Source: Ruminococcaceae bacterium UBA4871 (GTDB lineage: Bacteria; Bacillota; Clostridia; Oscillospirales; Acutalibacteraceae). From it: a stretch of DNA of 64,000 nucleotides. Shown in pieces: positions 50,804-59,311 of this stretch. Position numbers and translations under genes: made by a program. Numbering within the stretch: position 1 is the first letter of the stretch; each line of letters starts with the position of its first letter. Below the pieces are notes generated by a model, which did no database searches, had not been told where the DNA came from, and worked only from the letters and a program-made list of their open reading frames with translations. Location of the stretch: positions 1,309-65,308 of the forward strand of contig DHDR01000010.1 in the NCBI GenBank assembly GCA_002399445.1, given 5' to 3'.

Positions 50804-51328
50804 ATGGCTGAAGAAGCACGCTGGTATGTTGTGCATACCTACTCTAGCTATGAAAACAAGGTTGCCTCAACCTTAATGAAAACGGTTGAAAACCGCAGCA
50901 TGCAGGACCTCATCCAAGAGGTGTTGGTTCCGACGGAGAAAGTCACAGAAGTAAAGGACAACAAAACGCGGGAAGTTGAACGGAAAATTTTTCCCGGTTA
51001 TGTATTTGTCAAGATGGTGCTGACGAACGAATCCTGGTATGTCGTTCGTAATATCCGCGGGTGCACCGGATTTGTCGGCCCGGATAACACGAAGCCGCTG
51101 CCGCTGTCCGAAGAAGAAGTGCAGAAGCTGGGTGTTAAGAAAGAAAACGTAGAAGTTTCTTATCAGGTGGGCGATTCCGTCAATATTGTGGACGGGCCAT
51201 TTAATGGCTTTGTTGGTACGGTTGAGGCGATTGATCCAGAGAAAGACCGGGTTCGTGTTACCATCAATATGTTCGGCCGCGAAACTCCGGTGGAACTTGA
51301 ACTGGATCAGGCGGAAGCGATGGAATGA
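50804..51328 (+). CDS. nusG: Transcription elongation/antitermination factor NusG
   Basis: RNA polymerase-binding factor affecting pausing and termination. The 174 aa protein has the NGN domain (ARWYVVHTYSSYENKVA, KIFPGYVFVKM, VRNIRGCTGFVG) and a C-terminal KOW domain (VGDSVNIVDGPFNGFVGTVEAID). I start at 50804, six bases after GAGGT; the ATG at 50798 is too close to it. A leader with a conserved element follows before rplK. Confidence 0.95.
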   Translation: MAEEARWYVVHTYSSYENKVASTLMKTVENRSMQDLIQEVLVPTEKVTEVKDNKTREVERKIFPGYVFVKMVLTNESWYVVRNIRGCTGFVGPDNTKPLPLSEEEVQKLGVKKENVEVSYQVGDSVNIVDGPFNGFVGTVEAIDPEKDRVRVTINMFGRETPVELELDQAEAME

Positions 51329-51387
51329 ATGCGGATAGCTTTCGTATACGAAACAAAAAAGATATTCTGCGGGAAACCGCTGGATAA

Positions 51388-51455
51388 GGGGGCTGAAGCC
51401 CCCGTGGGAGGAATATACCAAATTCTGTTTTGCAGGTATGTTCCGCTTTTACCAC
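51388..51455 (+). promoter_or_regulatory. Ribosomal-protein leader element before rplK
   Basis: A GGGGGC/GCCCCC hairpin with a TGAA loop (51388-51403) is followed by GTGGGAGGAA (51404-51413) and, 34 bases on, TTTACCAC (51448-51455), just before the rplK ribosome binding site. GTGG/CCAC can pair. The same element recurs before rplA. It is probably an autoregulatory mRNA site, L1 being the likeliest ligand by analogy with the L11-L1 operon of E. coli (inference). Confidence 0.6.
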
Positions 51456-51477
51456 AAATTTTGGAGGTGCAATTACA

Positions 51478-51903
51478 ATGGCTCAGAAGGTTACTGGTTA
51501 TATTAAGCTCCAGATACCTGCCGGCAAGGCAACCCCGGCACCGCCTGTTGGACCGGCTCTCGGTCAGCACGGTGTCAATATCATGGCGTTTACAAAAGAA
51601 TTTAATGAACGCACTAAGAAAGATGCAGGGCTTATTATCCCTGTTATCATTACCGTTTATGCGGACCGTTCCTTTACTTTCGTCACGAAGACTCCACCTG
51701 CTGCTGTCTTGATTAAAAAGGCCTGCGGTATTGATAAGGCTTCTGGCGAACCGAACAAGAATAAAGTTGCAAAAATCACCAAGGAACAGATTAAACAAAT
51801 CGCAGAGCAGAAGATGCCCGACCTGAATGCGGCTACTGTGGAATCTGCTATGAGCATGATTGCCGGTACTGCCCGCAGCATGGGTATCGAAGTCGCTGAC
51901 TGA
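51478..51903 (+). CDS. rplK: 50S ribosomal protein L11
   Basis: Component of the ribosomal GTPase-associated centre. The 141 aa protein has KLQIPAGKATPAPPVGPALGQHGVNIM, the RNA-binding C-domain with IKKACGIDKASGEPNK and ESAMSMIAGTARSMGI. GGAGG lies eleven bases before the ATG at 51478; an earlier in-frame start at 51430 lies inside the leader element. Confidence 0.97.
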   Translation: MAQKVTGYIKLQIPAGKATPAPPVGPALGQHGVNIMAFTKEFNERTKKDAGLIIPVIITVYADRSFTFVTKTPPAAVLIKKACGIDKASGEPNKNKVAKITKEQIKQIAEQKMPDLNAATVESAMSMIAGTARSMGIEVAD

Positions 51904-51913
51904 CATTACCCGG

Positions 51914-51944
51914 GTGGGAGGAACTAATCATCCGTATTTACCAC
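51914..51944 (+). promoter_or_regulatory. Second copy of the leader element, before rplA
   Basis: GTGGGAGGAA (51914-51923), then TTTACCAC (51937-51944), with TCCG before the second part as in the copy upstream of rplK. It sits just before the rplA ribosome binding site. Confidence 0.6.
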
Positions 51945-51963
51945 TTTACAGGGAGGATAACCA

Positions 51964-52659
51964 ATGAAACATGGTAAGAAATACATCGACAGCGAAAAGC
52001 TGATTGATCGCTCCAAATTTTATGATCCACAGGAAGCTTTGGATCTTGCCGTGAAAACCGGCACTGCAAAATTTGATGAAACGGTAGAAACCCATATCAG
52101 GCTGGGCGTAGACAGCCGCCATGCGGACCAGCAGGTCCGCGGTGCGCTGGTTCTGCCAAACGGAACGGGCAAGAATGTCCGCGTCCTTGCCATCTGCAAA
52201 GGCGATGCTGCAAAAGAGGCAAAGGAAGCCGGTGCCGATTTTATCGGTGCAGAGGATATGGCCAAGAAGATTCAAACGGAAGGCTGGATGGATTTTGACG
52301 TTGTGATTACAACACCGGATATGATGGGCGTTGTGGGCCGTTTAGGTAAAATCCTTGGTCCCCGCGGCTTGATGCCAAACCCGAAAGCCGGCACGGTTAC
52401 ACGTGAAATCGGCAAGGCTATTAAAGAGGCCAAAGCTGGTAAGATAGAATACCGTCTGGATAAATCCAATATCATTCATTGTGTTATTGGCCGCGTATCT
52501 TTTGGCGCAGAGAAACTCACCGAAAACTTTGATGCTCTGATGGACGCAATTGTGAAAGCAAAGCCGGCAGCTGCAAAAGGTCAGTATATCCGTTCTTGCG
52601 TTATTGCATCCACAATGGGCCCTGGTATCCGTGTGAACCCCAATAAATATGGAGTGTAA
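51964..52659 (+). CDS. rplA: 50S ribosomal protein L1
   Basis: Builds the L1 stalk that handles the E-site tRNA, and is a translational repressor of its own operon in studied bacteria. The 231 aa protein has KHGKKYIDSEKLIDR, RGALVLPNGTGK, DVVITTPDMMGVVGRLGKILGPRGLMPNPKAGTV and the final SSTMGPG-like segment (ASTMGPGIRVNP). AGGGAGG precedes the ATG. It is last of the transcript that starts before rpmG. Confidence 0.97.
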   Translation: MKHGKKYIDSEKLIDRSKFYDPQEALDLAVKTGTAKFDETVETHIRLGVDSRHADQQVRGALVLPNGTGKNVRVLAICKGDAAKEAKEAGADFIGAEDMAKKIQTEGWMDFDVVITTPDMMGVVGRLGKILGPRGLMPNPKAGTVTREIGKAIKEAKAGKIEYRLDKSNIIHCVIGRVSFGAEKLTENFDALMDAIVKAKPAAAKGQYIRSCVIASTMGPGIRVNPNKYGV

Positions 52660-52673
52660 TTGAAAATGGTTGC

Positions 52674-52702
52674 TTGACATACAGAATCCTGTATGTTATA
52701 AT
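52674..52702 (+). promoter_or_regulatory. Promoter of rplJ-rplL
   Basis: Perfect TTGACA (52674-52679), a 17-base spacer and perfect TATAAT (52697-52702). The spacer contains TACAG/CTGTA dyad symmetry. It gives rplJL its own transcript. Confidence 0.85.
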
Positions 52703-52708
52703 TCAAAT

Positions 52709-52833
52709 GCTGTCCTAAGACAGCAGGTGCAATTTGCGCAAAGGGTTTTACCCGCCTGCCGAGGAAAACAAAGGAAACACTTTTAATTGTGTGCTTTTGC
52801 CTTTCCTGCGGTAAACGCGGGAAAGGCTTTTTT
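52709..52833 (+). ncRNA. Ribosomal protein L10 leader
   Basis: A structured leader typical of Firmicutes rplJ. It has the GCTGTC/GACAGC hairpin, AGCAGGTGC and CCGCCTGCCGAGGAA segments, then a terminator at 52799-52833. In this family the L10(L12)4 complex binds the leader and promotes termination, limiting its own synthesis. Confidence 0.85.
52799..52833 (+). terminator. Terminator of the L10 leader
   Basis: GCCTTTCCTGCG pairs with CGCGGGAAAGGC (one wobble pair) around GTAAA, followed by TTTTTT. Confidence 0.9.
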
Positions 52834-52873
52834 GCTGCAACTGGCACAATCGGTTCAATGGAGGTGAAACCAT

Positions 52874-53410
52874 TTGCCAAGCGAGAAGATTTTAGACGAG
52901 AAGAAAAAAGCAGTTGCTGCTTTGACTGAAGAGATCAAAAAGGCTCATGTTGGAATTTTGGTCGATTACAAGGGCATTTCTGTTGCGGATGACACAAAGC
53001 TTCGGAAAGATCTGCGCACAGGCGGCGATTCCTACAAAGTTGTAAAAAACACTTTGCTGAAGCGTGCGCTGGCAGAAGCTGGCTTGGAGGAACTTGACGG
53101 TCTGCTGGAGGGAACAACTGCGATTGCCACTGGTGAAGACTACACAAGTGCTGCTAAAGTCCTGGCTGGATATGCAAAAGACAGTGACAGCTTTAAGATC
53201 AAAGGCGGATTCCTGGACGGGGTGGCTGTTGATACTGCAGAGATCAACGATCTTGCAAAACTGCCAAGCAAGGAAGTTTTGGTCGCACAGGTCCTGAGTG
53301 GCTTGAATGCTCCAATTACGGGATTGGTTACTGTTTTGAATGGTACCATTAAAGGTTTGGTTGTTGCGCTGAATGCAATTGCTGAAAAGCAATCTGCTGC
53401 ACAAGCCTGA
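52874..53410 (+). CDS. rplJ: 50S ribosomal protein L10
   Basis: Anchors L7/L12 dimers to the ribosome. The 178 aa protein has VGILVDYKGISVADDTKLRKDL, YKVVKNTLLKRAL and the C-terminal helix that binds L12. The start is TTG at 52874, eight bases after GGAGGTG. The weak start may help keep L10 low relative to L12. Confidence 0.96.
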   Translation: MPSEKILDEKKKAVAALTEEIKKAHVGILVDYKGISVADDTKLRKDLRTGGDSYKVVKNTLLKRALAEAGLEELDGLLEGTTAIATGEDYTSAAKVLAGYAKDSDSFKIKGGFLDGVAVDTAEINDLAKLPSKEVLVAQVLSGLNAPITGLVTVLNGTIKGLVVALNAIAEKQSAAQA

Positions 53411-53473
53411 TTTGTCTGTAATTTTTTAAGAACAAAAATGGAATATGTTTGATTTGATTTGGAGGTAATAAAT

Positions 53474-53848
53474 ATGTCCGAGAAGGTTGAAAAACTCGTT
53501 GAAGATGTAAAGGCACTTTCTGTTTTGGAACTGTCTGAACTGGTCAAGGCTCTGGAAGATGAGTTCGGTGTTTCTGCTGCTGCTCCTGTTGCTGTCGCTG
53601 CTGCTCCGGCTGCTGCTGCTCCGGCTGCAGAAGAGAAGACAGAGTTCGATGTTGTTTTGAAGTCCCCAGGCGGAAACAAAATTCCGGTCATTAAAATTGT
53701 CCGTGATGCAACAGGTCTGGGCCTGAAAGATGCAAAGGGCTTGGTCGATGCTGCACCTAAGGCAATTAAAGAAGGCCTTTCCAAGGACGATGCAGAGGCT
53801 CTGAAAGCAAAGCTGACAGAGGCTGGTGCAGAAGTCGAACTGAAGTAA
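53474..53848 (+). CDS. rplL: 50S ribosomal protein L7/L12
   Basis: Multi-copy stalk protein that recruits translational GTPases. The 124 aa protein has the N-terminal dimerisation domain (LSVLELSELVKALEDEFG), an Ala/Pro hinge and the C-domain (KTEFDVVLKSPGGNKIPVIKIVRDATGLGLKDAK, begins near residue 53). The start at 53474 follows GGAGG. A terminator follows, and rpoB does not come next. Confidence 0.97.
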   Translation: MSEKVEKLVEDVKALSVLELSELVKALEDEFGVSAAAPVAVAAAPAAAAPAAEEKTEFDVVLKSPGGNKIPVIKIVRDATGLGLKDAKGLVDAAPKAIKEGLSKDDAEALKAKLTEAGAEVELK

Positions 53849-53916
53849 GTTGCTTCTTTTCTCACATTGTAATAACGGCTGGAATATTGTTTGAGATAAG
53901 ATATTTTCGGCTTATT

Positions 53917-53956
53917 AAATCCCCTTGCCAAGGAAAATTGGCAGAGGGGATTTTTT
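53917..53956 (+). terminator. Terminator of rplJL
   Basis: AAATCCCCTTGCCAA pairs with TTGGCAGAGGGGATTT around GGAAAA, with a long T tract. The rest of the 306-base gap 53849-54154 is AT-rich and shows no gene. Confidence 0.9.
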
Positions 53957-54122
53957 GTGTCAGCTTTCACAAGAGAAATACCGGAATACGCATTTCAATG
54001 ATTATTTAACAGAAGCATAAATCATATATTGACCCTTTAGGGCTATCACAACTGTCCATTATGTTGTGGACTTATCATTTTATAGATTCATCCAAGTAAA
54101 GACACTAATTTTTTTCAGAATG

Positions 54123-54131
54123 TGCTATAAT
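54123..54131 (+). promoter_or_regulatory. Extended -10 promoter of the GH13 gene
   Basis: TG-C-TATAAT ending at 54131, with no good -35 box, 23 bases before the ATG. Confidence 0.45.
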
Positions 54132-54154
54132 GATAACAAAAAGGGGGTATATAT

Positions 54155-55462
54155 ATGTGGGCAGATCATTCCGTGTTTTATCAAATTTATCCGCTGGGTT
54201 TCTGTGGTGCTCCGGTACAGAATGACGAAATCACCGTTCCCCGTATTGGTAAGGTAACAGAATGGGTTGAACATATTCTCAACCTTGGCTGTAATGCGGT
54301 CTATTTTGGGCCTGTATTTGAAAGTGATGCGCATGGATATGATACACGCGATTACCAGAAAATTGACAGACGGCTGGGAACCAATAAAGATTTTGCAGAT
54401 GTCTGCCAGACCATGCATCGTGCCGGAATCAAAATCGTTTTGGACGGTGTGTTTAACCATGTTGGACGCGGCTTTTGGGCGTTTCAGGACGTCCTGCAGA
54501 ACCGCGAATCGTCACCTTACCGAGACTGGTTCTATATTAACTTTGAGGGGAATGACAACTACAATGATGGGCTTTGGTATGAAGGCTGGGAAGGCCACTA
54601 TGAACTGGTCAAACTAAATCTTAAAAATCCCGCTGTTGTTGATCATTTGCTCACCTGTGTCGGTCATTGGATTGATGAATTTCAAATTGATGGCTTGCGG
54701 CTGGATGTGGCCTATCTGCTTGACCGTGATTTTTTAAAAAAGCTTCGCGCATTTACCACTTCACGCAAAGCTGAATTTTTTCTTTTAGGAGAAATAATCG
54801 GCGGCGATTACCGCCAAATCATGAATCACGAAATGTGCGATAGTGTCACGAATTATGAATGTTATAAAGGCTTATATTCAAGTTTTAACAGCTTGAACCT
54901 CTTTGAAATTGTCCATTCACTGCTTCGGCAGTTTGGATCTGACCCGTGGGCCTTGTTTCCGGGTGCACATCCCCTTTCATTTGTAGACAATCATGATGTC
55001 ACGAGAGCAGCATCTATTCTAACGAATAAAAAACACATACCAATCCTTTATGCGCTTTTGTTTGGGATGCCGGGAATTCCGTGTATTTATTATGGCAGTG
55101 AATGGGGGGCAGAGGGCCGTAAGGAAAATGGAGATGCTGCTCTGCGCCCTTGTTTTACGGCACCGCAGAAGAATCAGTTGACGGATTGGATTGCTTCATG
55201 TGCCAAAGCGCGGCGCGGCAGTGCGGCACTTTGTGACGGAAGTTTTCATAGCCTAGTGCTGCAGAATCAATACTGCATTTTTGAACGAAAAACAGCCAAT
55301 GACCGCGTTTTGGTAGCTGTCAATATTGGGGATACAGCTGTGCATGTGGATTTCGATGCTGGAGCAGGCCGTGCGCGGGACCTGATTACCGGACAAGTGC
55401 ATGATTTTGGAGGCGGCACTAATCTTCCTCCTTATTTTGCAGCATTTTGGCAGATTTTCTAA
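54155..55462 (+). CDS. Intracellular alpha-amylase family (GH13) glycosidase
   Basis: Predicted cytoplasmic alpha-glucan or maltodextrin hydrolase, related to cyclomaltodextrinase/neopullulanase-type enzymes. The 435 aa protein has no signal peptide. GH13 regions are visible in order: DGVFNHVG (region I), GLRLDVAYLL with the nucleophile Asp (II), FLLGEIIGG with the acid Glu (III) and FVDNHDVTR with the third Asp (IV). The barrel begins with VFYQIYPLGFCG and the C-terminal domain is short. The N-domain of true neopullulanases is absent. AAGGGGG precedes the ATG. It may process glycogen-derived dextrins; exact specificity is unknown. Confidence 0.9.
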   Translation: MWADHSVFYQIYPLGFCGAPVQNDEITVPRIGKVTEWVEHILNLGCNAVYFGPVFESDAHGYDTRDYQKIDRRLGTNKDFADVCQTMHRAGIKIVLDGVFNHVGRGFWAFQDVLQNRESSPYRDWFYINFEGNDNYNDGLWYEGWEGHYELVKLNLKNPAVVDHLLTCVGHWIDEFQIDGLRLDVAYLLDRDFLKKLRAFTTSRKAEFFLLGEIIGGDYRQIMNHEMCDSVTNYECYKGLYSSFNSLNLFEIVHSLLRQFGSDPWALFPGAHPLSFVDNHDVTRAASILTNKKHIPILYALLFGMPGIPCIYYGSEWGAEGRKENGDAALRPCFTAPQKNQLTDWIASCAKARRGSAALCDGSFHSLVLQNQYCIFERKTANDRVLVAVNIGDTAVHVDFDAGAGRARDLITGQVHDFGGGTNLPPYFAAFWQIF

Positions 55463-55511
55463 TGCGGTTTCTAGAGGAGTTTTGTCATAAAAATTGTTCT
55501 TTCTGCAAACC

Positions 55512-56519
55512 TTATGTTTGCAATTCATGGGGGCCTTTGTTCAGACAATCTTTTTCCGTCTGCCAATCAGCAACTGGCCAGGAGTCTTCCGGTGTATTTT
55601 TTCTGGACTGGTTTTTCACACGATACATAGAATGGTCGGCTGTTACAATGAGTTGGTCAATGTTAGATCCGTCTTTTGGGTAAAAACTGACACCAATGCT
55701 AAAAGATAGAGGAATCTCATGACCATGACAAGTGACTGTTTTTGTCTTTGCAGATTTGATTTTGGAAATCACTATTTTGCAGTTTTCTTCTTTTTTAATA
55801 TCAGGCAGCAGAATTAAAAATTCATCTCCGCCGTATCTTGCAACAATATCACTTTTTCGGACGGAATTGGTGAAAATATTAGCCGCACATTTTAGCACCT
55901 GATCACCAACTTCATGCCCATAGGTGTCATTAATACATTTAAACCGATCAATATCAATAAACATCAGGCAGAACATTTCATCTTTCCTTTTACTGGTTTG
56001 AGCCATCTTTTTTGCCAGCTCATAAAAAAGGGTTCTGTTTGCAATCCCTGTTAGTGTGTCATAGTAAGCAAGCCGCTGAATTTGTTTCTCTTTATCTATG
56101 AGCTCATGGTTAAGCAGGCATAATTGTTTAATATTAGATTTTAACTGTGCAATTCTTTCATATTCACTGGTGACATCTTGAAATTCCAGCAGTAAATATG
56201 GTTCACCGACATCTGACAGGTTACTGATGCGAATATTAAATTTTGCTTTGCCCGGAATAATCTCTTGGTGCAAAACTGCAGAAAAAAAGAAATGATAATT
56301 TTTATGCAGCGCAGCCGAAAATGCATTGCGTAGATAATTTGTATTAAATCCGGGAAGGACAGCTAAAATAGAACGGTCCAGCAAATCTGGGGATTCTGTC
56401 TTTACAATTTTCGAAAACATCATATTGGCATAGGTGATTTTATAATTTGCATTCAAAATTAAAATACCTTGATTAAGATTATCCATAACTGCAAAGTAGT
56501 TGTTATCCAAAAAATTCAC
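55512..56519 (-). CDS. PAS-GGDEF diguanylate cyclase
   Basis: Makes the second messenger c-di-GMP. The 335 aa protein has an N-terminal PAS-like domain (about residues 8-120: NLNQGILILNANYKITYANMMF), a short coiled-coil linker (about 125-155), then a GGDEF domain (about 155-315). The active site reads RYGGDEF, and RKSD five residues upstream fits the inhibitory I-site RxxD. DIDRFKCINDTYGHEVGD supplies metal and base contacts. No membrane helix or EAL domain is present. Its start lies 17 bases inside the end of cheC, so it is coupled to the upstream cheY-cheC genes. Confidence 0.94.
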   Translation of the reverse strand: MNFLDNNYFAVMDNLNQGILILNANYKITYANMMFSKIVKTESPDLLDRSILAVLPGFNTNYLRNAFSAALHKNYHFFFSAVLHQEIIPGKAKFNIRISNLSDVGEPYLLLEFQDVTSEYERIAQLKSNIKQLCLLNHELIDKEKQIQRLAYYDTLTGIANRTLFYELAKKMAQTSKRKDEMFCLMFIDIDRFKCINDTYGHEVGDQVLKCAANIFTNSVRKSDIVARYGGDEFLILLPDIKKEENCKIVISKIKSAKTKTVTCHGHEIPLSFSIGVSFYPKDGSNIDQLIVTADHSMYRVKNQSRKNTPEDSWPVADWQTEKDCLNKGPHELQT

Positions 56520-57147
56520 CCTCGATTCTGCTCAGCAAATGAAAGAGTTCTTCACTAGAGGCTGATGTAAGATCGATAAAAATAGTTCCCTTGATTTCCG
56601 TTTGTTCTATTGTAAAAGAAACCGATAACATTAAGACCGATTTACATTCTTCTGATTCAATATCATGACTGAAATCAATGGACTGATTGTAAATTTGAAC
56701 TTCCGGAAGTGAATAGGATAAGGTGATTCCCAGAGAATTCCCCATTTCCCCAATGATACTGTTTAGAACGATATTACCAATTTCATTAATGATATCAAAG
56801 TCGATATCCGTAAAATCAGATTGATTGGGAAAGGAAACGGGTTGTTCTCCCGTGCAGAGATAAATAAAGTCGTGCATTTTATCAGCAGGAAATACCAGAT
56901 TTGCTTTTCCTTCTAAAGCATCTGAAAAGGAAATTGTAGAAACCATGAGGGTCCCATCCGGCAATTTTAGAGATGAATCTTTATTTTTGCGGGAGAGCCT
57001 TTCTTTGCCGCTCAGCAGTATGACGTTTGGTACACGAAGCCGTATTGTTTTATGCAAAATTTGAGAGAGCATATCGGCTGCTTTTCCGATGCTAACATTA
57101 AAAATCTCATTTAAAATATCACATGCAATCTTATTTTGCTGCTTCAT
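56503..57147 (-). CDS. cheC: CheC-family phosphatase
   Basis: Predicted CheY-P phosphatase. The 214 aa protein has two copies of the D/S-x3-E-x2-N catalytic motif: DILNEIFN near the N-terminus (about residues 9-16) and DIINEIGN in the middle (about 117-124), each followed by a helix as in CheC. Both sites look intact. The start at 57147 has AAAGGGA upstream. It overlaps the end of the cheY-like gene by 17 bases and the start of the diguanylate cyclase by 17 bases. Confidence 0.88.
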   Translation of the reverse strand: MKQQNKIACDILNEIFNVSIGKAADMLSQILHKTIRLRVPNVILLSGKERLSRKNKDSSLKLPDGTLMVSTISFSDALEGKANLVFPADKMHDFIYLCTGEQPVSFPNQSDFTDIDFDIINEIGNIVLNSIIGEMGNSLGITLSYSLPEVQIYNQSIDFSHDIESEECKSVLMLSVSFTIEQTEIKGTIFIDLTSASSEELFHLLSRIEGEFFG

Positions 57148-57511
57148 AACGCGTCCCTTTAATTTTCGCATATAATACCTGCATCGTTTCGTCACTAAGA
57201 GGTTTATTAATGAAAGCAGTAATGCCCATCGCTTCTATCTCTTGGCGGATACCTTTTTGGACATCTGCGCTTAAGACAATAATATTATGAAAGTTTTTCT
57301 TTTTTAAAATAGAAATCATATCTTTTCCGCTGACTTTTGGCATCAGCAAATCTGCAATAACATAATCCGGATGTGTTTGATCGAATTTCTGTATTCCCAT
57401 TTCACCATCTGAAGCAAATTCAATGGAAGCATCAGGGAAATATTTACGGATGTAATTTGCAGAAATTTTTCTGGAAAATGCAGAATCATCAATTAATAAA
57501 AATTTCATCAT
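57131..57511 (-). CDS. CheY-like single-domain response regulator
   Basis: A 126 aa receiver domain with no output domain. It shows the acidic pair in LLIDDSAFSR, the phospho-accepting Asp in VIADLLMPKVSG, the Ser/Thr position in IVLSADV and Lys in AFINKPLSDE. AAAAGGAA precedes the ATG. It is the first gene of a three-gene overlapping operon with cheC and a diguanylate cyclase. No histidine kinase or cheA is present in the window. Confidence 0.92.
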   Translation of the reverse strand: MMKFLLIDDSAFSRKISANYIRKYFPDASIEFASDGEMGIQKFDQTHPDYVIADLLMPKVSGKDMISILKKKNFHNIIVLSADVQKGIRQEIEAMGITAFINKPLSDETMQVLYAKIKGTRYEAAK

Positions 57512-57651
57512 GACACATTCCTTTTCGTTTTCAATCTTGTAGGCTGGTTAAATATCGGTGTATTTTCTGTAAAATATACATACATATAACTCATAATATC
57601 ATGTCCAAATGCATGAGTCAATTTCCAATAGATAGTATGAATATGCACTGA

Positions 57652-57683
57652 TTAAAATCATGAAATTTCGCTATTTCATGATT
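57652..57683 (-). terminator. Terminator of dacA
   Basis: A perfect 11-bp inverted repeat (AATCATGAAAT and its complement, six-base loop) followed on the minus strand by TTTTAATC, about 70 bases after dacA. Confidence 0.65.
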
Positions 57684-57750
57684 CCTTATATTTATCCGTA
57701 GAGTAAACATTAGAAATGCAATTTCACTTAATTTTACTTTATGTTCCCCT

Positions 57751-59142
57751 TTAAAACCGCCTGTATTTTTTAACGCGGCGTATGTTTCGCTTATGCCGGC
57801 TGTAAAAGATGGCAAGGATGATATAAACGATAAGAAGTACCACAATAACAGTAAATATAGCAATAAACCATGGCGCTGCAAAAATCTCCTGTGCCGTGCT
57901 TACGGAATGTACCAATTCACTGCGGTTCACCGTTGCACTGGAGACCAATCGCACTGTTGCCAGTTTTTGCTGGGCGTAAGTAAGTGTGGCAGTGCCAATG
58001 ACCTGACCTTTCTGCACGGGTGCTTCCGCAAAGGAGGGCACATTTGGCGTCACATCCACACTGTTGGCGCTGACACCTTCCGGAAGGACTGCCGTGACAT
58101 CTTTTTCCGGACACAGTGTAACAGAGTCATGGTTCCAAGCATATTTCAGTGGAATTTCACACATGGGTTCATTGGCAGAGGCAATTTGCACCAGATTAAA
58201 GTTGGTGTAAATCCATCGGTAAAGTTTGGTGGTGTCGACCATTTCACCACATGTATTTGAATTTACGGGAGCACCCATCAGAACGCAGAGATATGTACGT
58301 CCGCCGAAAATAGCTGTGGTAACAAGACAGCGGCCGGATTCATCCGTATGCCCGGTCTTAATGCCTTTAACATAGGGATTGTAGTATTCGCCGCCTTTTG
58401 CTCCGCGGTCAATCATATAGTTTGTGGTAGTCAATTGCCGCTTGGTGCCGGGCTTGTTAAGAGGAGTTAAGTTATAAACCGTTGTGTTGGTTACTTCGAT
58501 AAAATAATTCAGTGTCAGTGCATATTTTGCCATCAGCGACAAGTCGTGCGCAGTTGTATAATGATTCGGATTGTGCAGACCGTTGGGATTGACAAAATGC
58601 GTTCCCGTGCAGCCAAGCGCTTTGGCTTTCTGATTCATCATGTTTACGAATTTGTTGATATCGCCGCCGCCGACGTAATCTGCCAGAAGCAGAGCGGCAT
58701 CGTTTCCTGAAGGAACCATCATTGCATAAAGAAGCTGATGGATACTGAATTTTTCGCCGACTTTCATGCCGGCATTAGAGCTTCCAGTACCCTCAATCAT
58801 CTTGTACTCTTTTTCAGAGTAGGTGGCCGTTTCCGTATCCACATTTTTGACATGTTCCATCACAATGATAAATGTCATAATTTTTGTTGTGGAGGCAGGA
58901 TACATTTTTTTGTCCGCATTCAGCGAAAATACGGTGGTGTCTGTATCTAAATTCACAAGAATTGCCGCTTTTGAATTTAGTTTAAAGTCGGGTTTAAAAA
59001 GGCTGTCACTGCTGTTTAGTGTAGATGAAACAGTTTGGCTGTCAGTTGACAAAGAACTGGTTTTAGAAGCTGCATTGGCCGGCAGACAGCTCACCACAAT
59101 AACTGTAAGCATCAACATCAGTGAAAGCAGACGTTTTTTCAT
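57751..59142 (-). CDS. dacA: D-alanyl-D-alanine carboxypeptidase (PBP5/DacA type)
   Basis: Trims the terminal D-Ala from peptidoglycan stem peptides. The 463 aa precursor has a signal peptide (MKKRLLSLM to ANAAS, cleavage near residue 24) and the peptidase S11 domain: SxxK in YPASTTKIMTF, SxN in PSGNDAALLLADYVGG, and KTG in GIKTGHTDESGRC. A C-terminal beta domain follows. A final transmembrane helix (about 425-448) with a basic tail serves as membrane anchor, in place of the amphipathic helix of E. coli PBP5. The start at 59142 has GGAGGG upstream. Confidence 0.94.
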   Translation of the reverse strand: MKKRLLSLMLMLTVIVVSCLPANAASKTSSLSTDSQTVSSTLNSSDSLFKPDFKLNSKAAILVNLDTDTTVFSLNADKKMYPASTTKIMTFIIVMEHVKNVDTETATYSEKEYKMIEGTGSSNAGMKVGEKFSIHQLLYAMMVPSGNDAALLLADYVGGGDINKFVNMMNQKAKALGCTGTHFVNPNGLHNPNHYTTAHDLSLMAKYALTLNYFIEVTNTTVYNLTPLNKPGTKRQLTTTNYMIDRGAKGGEYYNPYVKGIKTGHTDESGRCLVTTAIFGGRTYLCVLMGAPVNSNTCGEMVDTTKLYRWIYTNFNLVQIASANEPMCEIPLKYAWNHDSVTLCPEKDVTAVLPEGVSANSVDVTPNVPSFAEAPVQKGQVIGTATLTYAQQKLATVRLVSSATVNRSELVHSVSTAQEIFAAPWFIAIFTVIVVLLIVYIILAIFYSRHKRNIRRVKKYRRF

Positions 59143-59311
59143 GGAAGTATTCCCTCCGCTGTGATAAAATAGAAGTAAGAATCGGTGATTTCTGTGACTG
59201 AGATTTAAAATGATATCCACTTCAACAGTATACCAGTTATTTGCAGAAAAAGAAAGATAGAATTGTTGGCTTTTTTCCTTAACTGCCAGAGGAATGGAGG
59301 AGGGGATGCTT

